Source of the DNA: Fimenecus sp964527585
GTDB taxonomy: Bacteria > Bacillota > Clostridia > Oscillospirales > Acutalibacteraceae
Direction of reading: 5' to 3'
Assembly: GCA_964527585.1 (NCBI GenBank)
Contig: CAZGPE010000022.1
Span: 1-25,861 of the forward strand
Length of the DNA: 25,861 nucleotides
The position numbers were made by a program, and so were the translations under genes. Shown in pieces: positions 1-6,600 of this stretch. The stretch's first letter is position 1. Every line of letters starts with the position of its first letter. Under the pieces are notes generated by a model. The model had not been told where the DNA came from. It saw nothing but the letters and a program-made list of their open reading frames with translations, and searched no databases.

Positions 1-51
1 TCGTGTTACCGCCGTGAAAGGGCGGTGTCTTAACCGCTTGACCACCGGGCC
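1..51 (-). tRNA. tRNA-Glu(TTC), partial at window edge
   Basis: On the minus strand this reads as the 5' two thirds of a tRNA: acceptor start GGCCCGG, D-arm, and an anticodon stem CCGCC/GGCGG around loop CTTTCAC, giving anticodon TTC (Glu). The T-arm, 3' acceptor and CCA lie beyond position 1. It sits 5 nt downstream of the tRNA-Met CCA end, so both probably come from one transcript. Confidence 0.9.
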
Positions 52-56
52 GTATT

Positions 57-133
57 TGGTAGCGGCAGTGGGACTTGAACCTACGACCTTTCGGGTATGA
101 ACCGAACGCTCTAGCCAACTAAGCTATGCCGCC
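57..133 (-). tRNA. tRNA-Met(CAT), elongator type
   Basis: Complete minus-strand cloverleaf. The acceptor GGCGGCA pairs with TGCCGCT, the anticodon stem TTCGG/CCGAA encloses loop TTCATAC (anticodon CAT), the T-loop has GTTCAAG, and CCA is encoded at 57-59. The first pair is G-C rather than the mismatched C1 typical of initiator tRNA, so this is elongator Met. A lysidine-modified Ile(CAT) tRNA cannot be fully excluded by eye. Confidence 0.92.
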
Positions 134-165
134 ATTTGCTGCCGCCATTTGTCAACGGCTCAGTT

Positions 166-194
166 ATTATAATATATAACTTTCCGCTTGTCAA
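166..194 (-). promoter_or_regulatory. Sigma-A promoter for tRNA-Met/tRNA-Glu
   Basis: On the minus strand a perfect -35 TTGACA (189-194) is followed by a 17-bp spacer and a perfect -10 TATAAT (166-171). Transcription would start near 159 and run into tRNA-Met after about 26 nt. A full consensus promoter fits a stable RNA operon. Confidence 0.88.
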
Positions 195-329
195 TAGTTT
201 TTTTATAATATTTTTTTTGAAAAATTTTTCTCTCTTTTTGTCAAAATGTAACGCTTTTCGGTTTACAAACAGGGCGTGTCGGAACTATTTATGAAAGGAC
301 AAATTTCATTATTGAAAAAGGAGAGTTAT
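195..329. other. AT-rich spacer before the phage head operon
   Basis: This T-rich stretch lies between the divergent tRNA pair and the small terminase gene. A possible plus-strand -10 TATAAT is at 204-209, but 17 bp upstream the -35 would be TTTCCG (181-186), which is weak and overlaps the tRNA promoter. TTGTCA at 238-243 lacks a good -10. No clear promoter, repressor operator or att site was recognised, so how the head operon is expressed is not obvious. Confidence 0.4.
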
Positions 330-833
330 ATGAAAAGCGAATTAACGAAAAAAGAAAAAGAGTTTTGTTCTTTTTACGCAAAACTTCGAAATTCAAGGGA
401 AGCGGCTGCTCTTGCCGGGTATAAAGTTATGCCCCGTATAGTCGGAGCAAGACTTCTTTCAAAAGAAGCGGTTTCCAAAGAGATTCGGAGACTTTGCCGG
501 CGCAACGATACACTCAACGAGGCTCAGGCGGGATTTCGCAGATTGGCTTTCGGTTCGGTCAGCGATGCAATTCGCCTCATTGACGGAGAAAGAAACAATC
601 TCGAAGAAATGGATTTGTTTTCCGTTTCGGATATAAAAATCGTGAAAGGCGGCGGAATGGAAATTAAATTTTATGACAGACAAAAGGCTTTGGAGAGCCT
701 TGCGGCGCTTGAAAAACACACAGACAGCGAGAGTGCGGTCCCGTTTTATAAAGCACTTGAAAAATCCGTCGAATTTACCTGCCCGACAGCCGAATATGTT
801 TCTTATCCCGGAGATGAATCCGATGAGACTTGA
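330..833 (+). CDS. Phage terminase small subunit
   Basis: This is a 167-residue small terminase (TerS) candidate, the DNA-recognition subunit that brings phage DNA to the large terminase. It opens with KSELTKKEKEFCSFYAKLRN and continues with a helix-turn-helix-like segment (EAAALAGYK), the N-terminal pattern of Firmicute terminase small subunits. A mixed C-terminal part follows. I chose ATG 330 because AAAGGAGAG lies just upstream; an in-frame ATG at 276 would add 18 residues without a ribosome site. It is the first gene of the head operon, and its 3' end overlaps the large terminase start, which suggests translational coupling. Family assignment rests on the N-terminal motif and on position directly before terL. 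No frameshift or internal stop is seen. Confidence 0.83.
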   Translation: MKSELTKKEKEFCSFYAKLRNSREAAALAGYKVMPRIVGARLLSKEAVSKEIRRLCRRNDTLNEAQAGFRRLAFGSVSDAIRLIDGERNNLEEMDLFSVSDIKIVKGGGMEIKFYDRQKALESLAALEKHTDSESAVPFYKALEKSVEFTCPTAEYVSYPGDESDET

Positions 834-2088
834 AAACTTCAGTTCGTTTTCGCCTAAACAGTTAACGCTTCTGACTTGGTGGTGTAAAAACAGTCCTTTC
901 GCTTCCCGTGATGCGATTATCTGCGACGGTGCGGTACGCAGCGGAAAAACGGTTTGTATGTCTATGTCTTTTGTCGCTTGGGCATTTTACGGGTTTTCGG
1001 ACAGCTCGTTCGCCATTTGCGGCAAGACCGTAACTTCGCTTCGCCGTAATGTAATTACTCCGTTGCTTCCGCTTTTGAACGATTTAGGGTTTAAGTGCGA
1101 AGAAAAGGTGTCGAAAAATCTTGTTGAAATTTCGTTCGGAAGAGTAAAAAACAGATTTTATCTTTTCGGCGGTAAGGATGAGTCGTCTGCGGCGCTTATT
1201 CAGGGAATGACGCTTGCAGGTGTTATGCTCGACGAGGTTGCGCTTATGCCGAGATCTTTTTGCGAACAGGCTGTGGCAAGATGCTCGGTTAACGGCTCGA
1301 AACTTTGGTTTAATTGCAATCCGGAAAACCCGTCCCATTGGTTTTACAGAGAATGGATAAAAAAATACGAAGAAAAGAACTGCCTTTATCTTCACTTCGT
1401 AATGGAAGACAACCCCTCTCTTTCCGAGAAAATAATCGAAAGATACAAGTCGCTTTACAGCGGAGCGTTTTATGAACGCTTTGTGCTTGGAAAATGGGTT
1501 GCGGCGGACGGTCTTATCTATCCGTTTTTTAATGAAAAATACATTTACGAAGTACCTGAATGTTTTGACAGTTACTGTGTATCGTGCGACTACGGAACAG
1601 TCAATCCGACTTCTATGGGACTTTGGGGAAGAAATAACGGAAATTGGTACAGGATAAACGAATTCTACCACGATTCAAAGCAAAAAGGCTTTCAAATGAC
1701 CGATGAGGAATATTACAGTTCACTCGTTTCACTCGTCGCAGGCAGAAAAACGGAATTCGTTGTTGTAGATCCATCGGCGGCTTCGTTTATCGAATGTATC
1801 AGACGGCACGGAAAATTCAATGTAAAAAAAGCGGATAACGATGTCCTTTCGGGAATACATAAAACTTCCGATGCGTTAAAAACGGGCAGGATAAGAATAT
1901 GCAAAACCTGTCCGGATATTCTCAGAGAGTTTTCGCTTTACCGTTGGGACGAAAACAGCAAATACGATGCTCCGAGAAAGGAAAACGATCATGCAATGGA
2001 TGATATGAGGTATTTTACGGCTACCGTTTTGAAAGAAAAGAAAGATGATTTCTTTGCGGTAAGTCTTGCGAGAGAAAGGAGGTTTTAA
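823..2088 (+). CDS. terL: Phage terminase large subunit
   Basis: This is the motor ATPase and nuclease that pumps phage DNA into the procapsid and cuts it. From ATG 823 the protein has 421 residues. Walker A is GAVRSGKT (36-43), Walker B is LDE (D137-E138), and a coupling-type segment NCNPENPSHWF follows. The C-terminal RNase H-like nuclease shows acidic residues in CDYG (D256), VVDPS (D316) and the HAMDDMRY motif (about 390-397). All catalytic positions look intact, which argues against simple decay. ATG 823 has GGAG nine bases upstream and overlaps the terS end by 11 bp; in-frame ATGs at 796 and 814 are alternatives. The length is typical of PBSX/SPP1-like terminases. It works with the portal encoded next. 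Confidence 0.96.
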   Translation: MRLENFSSFSPKQLTLLTWWCKNSPFASRDAIICDGAVRSGKTVCMSMSFVAWAFYGFSDSSFAICGKTVTSLRRNVITPLLPLLNDLGFKCEEKVSKNLVEISFGRVKNRFYLFGGKDESSAALIQGMTLAGVMLDEVALMPRSFCEQAVARCSVNGSKLWFNCNPENPSHWFYREWIKKYEEKNCLYLHFVMEDNPSLSEKIIERYKSLYSGAFYERFVLGKWVAADGLIYPFFNEKYIYEVPECFDSYCVSCDYGTVNPTSMGLWGRNNGNWYRINEFYHDSKQKGFQMTDEEYYSSLVSLVAGRKTEFVVVDPSAASFIECIRRHGKFNVKKADNDVLSGIHKTSDALKTGRIRICKTCPDILREFSLYRWDENSKYDAPRKENDHAMDDMRYFTATVLKEKKDDFFAVSLARERRF

Positions 2089-2089
2089 T

Positions 2090-3259
2090 TTGGCAATATT
2101 CAGACAGAAAAAGAAGCACGGTACCTTTACCGTACCGGTTTGTTCGTCGGGAGCCGGAAGGGGAATGAACAAGTTCTCTCTTGTTGACGGATATACGGCA
2201 TTTGACCCGATAAGCAACGAACTTTTTAAGTCTTTGCGGGAGAGCGTACCGATAATTGATGCGGCGATATATAAAACCGTAAGACTTATCGGCGGATTTA
2301 AGGTTCGTACACGCAACGGATATTTCGATTCGGTTATGGAAGAATTTCTTAAAAATGTTGCGTCGGATTCGGGACAGTTTTCACTTCAAAGTTTTATTGA
2401 TGTGTATTTCGATTCGCTTTTAACTTACGGAACGGCGGTTGCCGAAATGGTAACCGATGAGGACGGAAAAGTGGTATATCTTTACAACGCCCCTCAAAAC
2501 AGCATTGCCCTTAAACGAAACAAATACGATTTCCGAAAAGTTGACATCTGTTACAGCGAAGATTTGGGCTCACAGCCTTTGGAGTTTCAGGACAAACTTA
2601 TTTTTACGACTCTAAATGCCGAAGCAGGTTGCTTAAAAGGTACTTCGATTTTAAGAGGACTTCCGTTTGTCAGTTCGGTTTTGCTGAAAATTTACAGCGC
2701 AATCGGAGAAAACTGGGACAGAGTCGGCAATGTCCGTTTTGCCGTAACATATAAGCCGAAAGACGATGCCGTTTCTACGGCTTATGCTAAAGAACGGGCA
2801 ATGCAAATCGCAGACGAATGGGGCAGTGCGATGAAAAGCTCCGAGGTTAAAGATTTTATCGCCGTGGGTGATGTCGATATAAAAGTTATCGGTGCCGACA
2901 ATCAAATTCTCGACAGTGAAGTACCGGTTCGACAGATGCTCGAACAGATAATCGCAAAAATGGCACTTCCGCCGTTTATGCTCGGTATTTCTTGGTCGAC
3001 AACGGAAAGAATGTCGGAACAGCAAGCTGATGCTCTTACAACGGAACTGGAGCATTACAGACGGCTTTTAACTCCGGTTATCGAAAAAATATGCAAAACT
3101 CATTTGTATTCATACGGATATACCGACAAAATAGAGGTCGTTTGGGACGATATTACGCTCAGAGATACTCTCGAAGAGGCAAATGCACGCCATCTCAATG
3201 CACAGGCAGATGAAATATACAGTCGCTTAAATGCGCAGAAAGGGGGAGAAGATGAATAA
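2090..3259 (+). CDS. Phage portal protein
   Basis: This is the dodecameric portal at the capsid vertex, through which DNA enters and the neck attaches. I set the start at TTG 2090, because AAAGGAGG (2075-2082) stands 7 nt before it and just after the terL stop. The ATG at 2066 lies inside terL and lacks a site. The product has 389 residues. Recognisable portal segments are AAIYKTVRLIGGF near the N terminus, DSLLTYGTAVAEMV, the stretch GTSILRGLPFVSSV, and a C-terminal PPFMLGISWSTTERMSEQQA segment before the long stem-type helix with HYRRLLTPVIEKI. The gene is unbroken and overlaps the protease start by 8 bp. The family call is from motif pattern and gene order. Confidence 0.92.
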   Translation: MAIFRQKKKHGTFTVPVCSSGAGRGMNKFSLVDGYTAFDPISNELFKSLRESVPIIDAAIYKTVRLIGGFKVRTRNGYFDSVMEEFLKNVASDSGQFSLQSFIDVYFDSLLTYGTAVAEMVTDEDGKVVYLYNAPQNSIALKRNKYDFRKVDICYSEDLGSQPLEFQDKLIFTTLNAEAGCLKGTSILRGLPFVSSVLLKIYSAIGENWDRVGNVRFAVTYKPKDDAVSTAYAKERAMQIADEWGSAMKSSEVKDFIAVGDVDIKVIGADNQILDSEVPVRQMLEQIIAKMALPPFMLGISWSTTERMSEQQADALTTELEHYRRLLTPVIEKICKTHLYSYGYTDKIEVVWDDITLRDTLEEANARHLNAQADEIYSRLNAQKGGEDE

Positions 3260-4226
3260 AAATTACGGTTCTTCCGCAGAAAGCGGACAGTATACGGTTA
3301 CCGATGAAGATATGAAACTTATCAACGGCTTTTCACAGAAAGAACTGACAAAAGACGATGTCTATGTCTTTTCCGTTATTTTATGCGATAACGATATTGA
3401 CAGGGATTATGAGCGTTTTACAGAAGAGTCGATAGAAAAATTAGCGGAACTTTTCGTCGGAAAAACGGCGATTAAAAATCATAGTATGAACAGCGAAGAC
3501 CAGTCCGCACGAACTTTCAAAACTCAGGTCATAACAGATGAGACAAAATTGAATTCGCTCGGAGAGAAATATGTTTATCTTAAAGCATATTGCTATATTC
3601 CGAAGATTAAAAAGTACGAAACTTTAATTGAGGAAATTCAGACGGGCATAAAAAAAGAAGTGAGCATCGGATGTTCGGTGGAAAAAAGCGTTTGCTCGAT
3701 TTGCTCGCAGAATGTTTCTGCCGCAGCGTGCAATCACAAAAAGGGTAGATCTTATTCGGGAAAACTTTGCTATCACGAACTTGTTTCTCCGAAAGACGCT
3801 TACGAATGGTCTTTTGTTGCCGTTCCCGCTCAGCGTAATGCGGGGGTAACGAAAAAATTCGCTTTAGAAGGAGAAATGACAATGGATAATATTCTTAAAA
3901 TGATGAAATCGGCACAAAACGATACGGTTTTGACTGCCGAACAGGTGCAAAAAATTTCCGAATATATCGGTGATTTGGAAAGAAAATCAAAAGATGCCGA
4001 TATTTTCAGAAAAAGTCTTGAAGAGGATACTGTAAAGTGTTTCGCCCTTACATTGTCGGAACTGTCCGACAGCGTGGCAAAAAGGGTGTGCAGGGCGGTT
4101 TCAACCGAAGATTTGAAAACACTCAACAGTGCTTTAAGAGAAAAAAAGAAAACTGTTGCCGTGCCGCAGCTTGCAAAAGAAAAGGATGTTAAATCGGCAA
4201 CCGAAAATTCACAGTTCAGATTTTAA
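3252..4226 (+). CDS. Prohead protease fused to scaffold domain
   Basis: A 324-residue capsid maturation protease with a scaffold-like tail. The protease part (about 1-205) has NHSMN with H77 and KKEVSIGCS with S138, fitting the His/Ser pattern of XkdF-like and S78-type prohead proteases. It ends with WSFVAVPAQRNAGVTKKF, a segment common in that family. Between them lies CSIC...CNH (C148, C151, C160, H162), which could bind zinc. The C-terminal part (from about 209) is charged and helical, as expected for a scaffold that is digested on maturation. ATG 3252 has AGGGGGAG upstream and overlaps the portal stop. A strong internal ribosome site gives a nested scaffold start, listed separately. Catalytic assignments are inferred by pattern. 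Confidence 0.85.
   Translation: MNKNYGSSAESGQYTVTDEDMKLINGFSQKELTKDDVYVFSVILCDNDIDRDYERFTEESIEKLAELFVGKTAIKNHSMNSEDQSARTFKTQVITDETKLNSLGEKYVYLKAYCYIPKIKKYETLIEEIQTGIKKEVSIGCSVEKSVCSICSQNVSAAACNHKKGRSYSGKLCYHELVSPKDAYEWSFVAVPAQRNAGVTKKFALEGEMTMDNILKMMKSAQNDTVLTAEQVQKISEYIGDLERKSKDADIFRKSLEEDTVKCFALTLSELSDSVAKRVCRAVSTEDLKTLNSALREKKKTVAVPQLAKEKDVKSATENSQFRF
3882..4226 (+). CDS. Nested scaffold protein (in-frame internal start)
   Basis: Within the protease gene, AAGGAG (3868-3873) lies 8 nt before an in-frame ATG at 3882, with a second ATG at 3876 spaced too closely. Initiation here would give a 114-residue product beginning MDNILKMMKSAQ, the helical and charged C-terminal domain without the protease. 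Known precedent: in lambda the scaffold Nu3 is made from an internal in-frame start in the protease gene C. The ribosome site is seen directly; that it is used is inference. Confidence 0.6.
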   Translation: MDNILKMMKSAQNDTVLTAEQVQKISEYIGDLERKSKDADIFRKSLEEDTVKCFALTLSELSDSVAKRVCRAVSTEDLKTLNSALREKKKTVAVPQLAKEKDVKSATENSQFRF

Positions 4227-4247
4227 TTAAAGGAAGGAAGTATAATT

Positions 4248-5255
4248 ATGGCAATTTATGAAAACATAAAACTTGATAAGGGACTTTATTCAACAGGAAA
4301 AGGCTTTACGGCGGAACTTGAAAATGTCGATCCGTCCGAAAACTACAAGGGAACATCTCTCGACGGACTCGATGCTTTCGAAAGACAGCTTAAGCGTTTT
4401 AATATTAAAGTAAGCGGAGCCGGAAGCGACACAATCGAAAAGTTTTTCAAAACAAGCGATTCGGCGGCGCTTTTCCCCGAATATGTCGCAAGAGCCGTAA
4501 AAAAAGGTAAGGAAGAAGCGGATATTCTTCCGCTTATAGTTGCCGCCAAAACTCAGATAAACGCAATGGACTACAGAACAATAGCATCTGTTCCGAGCGA
4601 TGAGGAAAAATCTCTTGAAGAAGTGGCAGAGGGCAGTGCGATTCCGGAAACGAATGTAAATGTTCAGTCAAACCTCGTAAAACTCAAGAAAAGAGGAAGA
4701 ATGTTAGTCGCTTCTTATGAGGCTTTGCGTTTCCAGAGACTGGATTTGTTTACGGTTATGCTTAAACAAATCGGTGCATATATAGCATCAATGCAGCTTA
4801 ACGATGCGGTTACCGTAATTACGCAGGGAGACGGCAACTTAAATCCCGCAGAAACACAAGCCGTTGCAAAAACGGGAACGCTTACATATCAGGATCTTGT
4901 GAATTTTTGGAACGGCTTTGACCCGTACAGCCTTAATACGATGATCGCTTCTCCGGATGTTACCGCTAAAATTCTTGTCCTTTCCGAAATGAGAGATGCT
5001 TCTGCGGGACTTAATTTCCACGGCAGCGGTAAAGTTGTAACTCCTCTCGGAGCGAGATTGCTTAAAAGCTCGGCGGTTGAAAGCGGAAAAATTATCGGTC
5101 TTGATAAGAATTATGCGCTTGAAATGGTGCAGGCAGGCGGTATTATGACCGAATACGATAAACTCATCGACCGTCAGCTTGAGCGTGCGGCGATTACCGA
5201 AATTTCGGGATTTGCCAAAATCTTTAAGGATGCTTCCAAGGTAATGAGTGTCTGA
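4248..5255 (+). CDS. HK97-fold major capsid protein
   Basis: This is the 335-residue shell protein of the head. Its position directly after protease/scaffold, its length, and its pattern fit HK97-fold capsids: an N-terminal arm, then FFKTSDSAALFPEYVARAV and LPLIVAAKTQINAMDYR, then AEGSAIPETNVNVQSNLV (E-loop region) and LKKRGRMLVASYEALRFQ (spine-helix region). The C-terminal half has a P-domain-like segment with TMIASPDV, and an end rich in hydrophobic strands. The start ATG 4248 follows AGGAAGGAAG. No mutation is seen. An encapsulin is unlikely because the gene sits between a terminase/portal/protease set and neck genes. Structure prediction would be a direct test of the fold. Confidence 0.87.
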   Translation: MAIYENIKLDKGLYSTGKGFTAELENVDPSENYKGTSLDGLDAFERQLKRFNIKVSGAGSDTIEKFFKTSDSAALFPEYVARAVKKGKEEADILPLIVAAKTQINAMDYRTIASVPSDEEKSLEEVAEGSAIPETNVNVQSNLVKLKKRGRMLVASYEALRFQRLDLFTVMLKQIGAYIASMQLNDAVTVITQGDGNLNPAETQAVAKTGTLTYQDLVNFWNGFDPYSLNTMIASPDVTAKILVLSEMRDASAGLNFHGSGKVVTPLGARLLKSSAVESGKIIGLDKNYALEMVQAGGIMTEYDKLIDRQLERAAITEISGFAKIFKDASKVMSV

Positions 5256-5268
5256 ACGGAGGAACTGA

Positions 5269-5631
5269 ATGATTGATGTTGTGGTTGTCGCAAAAGCGGT
5301 CAGGAAACTGATAAATGTGTCTGACGGTGAGACCTTTGATGTAATACCGACTGTGTCGGTTGCCTGCGCTCAACTGTCCGACAGACTCAAAAAAGCCGAA
5401 TACGCAACCGATAAAAGAGTGGTTGATGCGGCTGTTTATTTGAGTTATTACAGATTGCTTTTGCGACAGGTTTTGTCGGGTGAAGCGCAGACTTCCTTCA
5501 AAGCGGGCGACATCACGGTTTCGCAAAGTCCGGCGCTTATGCTTGAAAAAGCGGGAGAACTCCGTGATGATGCGATTTGTGCGGCTTCTCCGATGCTTGA
5601 GGATATGGATTTTGTTTTCAGGCAGGTGTAA
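5269..5631 (+). CDS. Head-tail adaptor (connector)-like protein
   Basis: A 120-residue, mostly helical protein beginning MIDVVVVAKAVRKLINVSDG. Directly after the capsid gene, HK97-type modules usually encode the gp6/gp15-like adaptor that docks on the portal, and both the size and the helical content fit. The central helices (AAVYLSYYRLLLRQVL, residues about 56-71) and the C-terminal half (MLEKAGELRDDAICAASPM) are consistent with this. GGAGG at 5258-5262 stands 6 nt before ATG 5269. The 2-nt gap to the next gene suggests coupling. The assignment rests on synteny and size rather than a diagnostic motif. Confidence 0.6.
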   Translation: MIDVVVVAKAVRKLINVSDGETFDVIPTVSVACAQLSDRLKKAEYATDKRVVDAAVYLSYYRLLLRQVLSGEAQTSFKAGDITVSQSPALMLEKAGELRDDAICAASPMLEDMDFVFRQV

Positions 5632-5633
5632 CG

Positions 5634-5963
5634 GTGGAAAGTATAGAAAGAATAATAAAAAAATTCGGCAGATCGGTTTATGTAACAAGCGACTCCTATA
5701 CTTCGGAAATATACAAAGCACTTGTTCAGCCTTTGCGGTATAAAAACAAGATGTATGTCGGCGGAACGAATTCGGAAATGGGTCTTATCGAAGAAAATTA
5801 TTATCTTTATTTAGGCCCTGCCGATAAGGATTTCGAAAAAATGGGAAATTCGCTGTTTTTACATACAGCCGATTCGAAAAGATACAGCGTAACCAAAAGC
5901 GAAAAGGTTTACAGCGGTGAAAACGCCTGCTATATATGGGCGGTAATCAAAGAAAGGTTTTAA
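5634..5963 (+). CDS. Head-closure (stopper)-like neck protein
   Basis: A 109-residue, strand-rich protein starting at GTG 5634, two bases after the previous stop. The central LVQPLRYKNK, a middle section ENYYLYLGPAD, and a final GENACYIWAVIKERF resemble the small beta-barrel head-closure proteins (SPP1 gp16-like) that follow the adaptor in head modules. These plug the portal after packaging and accept the tail. The call is based on position, length and predicted strand pattern; no catalytic motif is expected. It could instead be an unrelated minor capsid protein. Confidence 0.5.
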   Translation: MESIERIIKKFGRSVYVTSDSYTSEIYKALVQPLRYKNKMYVGGTNSEMGLIEENYYLYLGPADKDFEKMGNSLFLHTADSKRYSVTKSEKVYSGENACYIWAVIKERF

Positions 5964-5969
5964 TCTGAA

Positions 5970-6398
5970 ATGGACGGTAATACTTTAATTGCGACGGTAT
6001 CGTCGGCGGTAAAAGTCGGAACGAAATCCGATGCCGAAGTTGTTTCGGCATTTACCAATATGAACGAAATGCCGTCTTTGACAAAAAGGGGATATATATG
6101 CGTCGGACTTGAGTCTTTTGAAATCGGTGAACAACTTACCGACACCGTGATTGACGGGAGCGGAAATATAATTCCGGGACAAAGACAGAAAACGGGGTGT
6201 GCGAGCGTTAATTTTTATTTGCCGAATTCCTCGAAACCGAGCGACGCTTATGCATTGTTTAATAAAGCGTTGATAGGACTTTTCAGTATGGGTAACTCAA
6301 ATCAGGTTCTCAATGTCGAGTGCTTGGGAGCGGAATATGAAAAGACATATAACGCTCTTGTACTCAGATCAAAAGTAGTAATGAGTGTAATCGAATAA
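5970..6398 (+). CDS. Neck or tail-terminator-like protein
   Basis: This 142-residue protein begins MDGNTLIATVSSAV, has an alternating helix/strand pattern with YICVGLESFEIGEQL in the middle, and ends in LVLRSKVVMSVIE. It is the third small gene after the capsid, where tail-completion or tail-terminator proteins usually stand, and its size matches. It is also the last gene of the operon: no major tail protein, tape measure or baseplate gene follows. GAAAGG about a dozen bases upstream is a modest ribosome site for ATG 5970. A different role, such as a capsid decoration protein, is possible because no specific motif was recognised. Confidence 0.45.
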   Translation: MDGNTLIATVSSAVKVGTKSDAEVVSAFTNMNEMPSLTKRGYICVGLESFEIGEQLTDTVIDGSGNIIPGQRQKTGCASVNFYLPNSSKPSDAYALFNKALIGLFSMGNSNQVLNVECLGAEYEKTYNALVLRSKVVMSVIE

Positions 6399-6400
6399 TA

Positions 6401-6455
6401 TCCCCGTGAATAAGGTTCTCCGTGCGGAAAAATTTTCCGTGCGGGGAATTTTTTT
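6401..6455 (+). terminator. Terminator of the phage head operon
   Basis: TCCCCG (6401-6406) can pair with CGGGGA (6442-6447), enclosing an inner CGGAAAA/TTTTCCG hairpin (6425-6439). A run of seven T follows at 6449-6455. It starts three bases after the last head gene and isolates the head operon from glgB. Confidence 0.65.
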
Positions 6456-6540
6456 GTCAAAACAAGAGGAATTTGGCTAAAATAAACAAAAACAACTCGC
6501 AAAGTTCGTGCACTTATTGAATAAAATAGTCAAACTTCAC

Positions 6541-6569
6541 TTGAATTTTGTTTTTCGGTTTGATAAAAT
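6541..6569 (+). promoter_or_regulatory. Sigma-A promoter of the glg operon
   Basis: TTGAAT (6541-6546), a 17-bp spacer and TAAAAT (6564-6569) stand about 30 bp before the glgB start and after the phage terminator. This gives the glycogen genes their own promoter. Confidence 0.65.
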
Positions 6570-6600
6570 ATTATAGATAATGAATACAGAGGTAGTATAT

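Noticed and set aside
57..151. tRNA-Met as the phage attachment site
   Set aside because: Integration normally uses the 3' half of a tRNA, but here the head operon faces the tRNA 5' end. I found no copy of the tRNA sequence at the other border near 6400-6600.
1084..1671. Long 195-residue minus-strand frame
   Set aside because: It lies wholly inside terL on the opposite strand, is very basic, lacks a ribosome site and shows no family motif. It is a shadow of terL.
330..6398. Encapsulin nanocompartment
   Set aside because: The capsid gene is accompanied by terminase, portal and protease with intact motifs and neck genes. Encapsulins do not need these and usually pair with a cargo enzyme.
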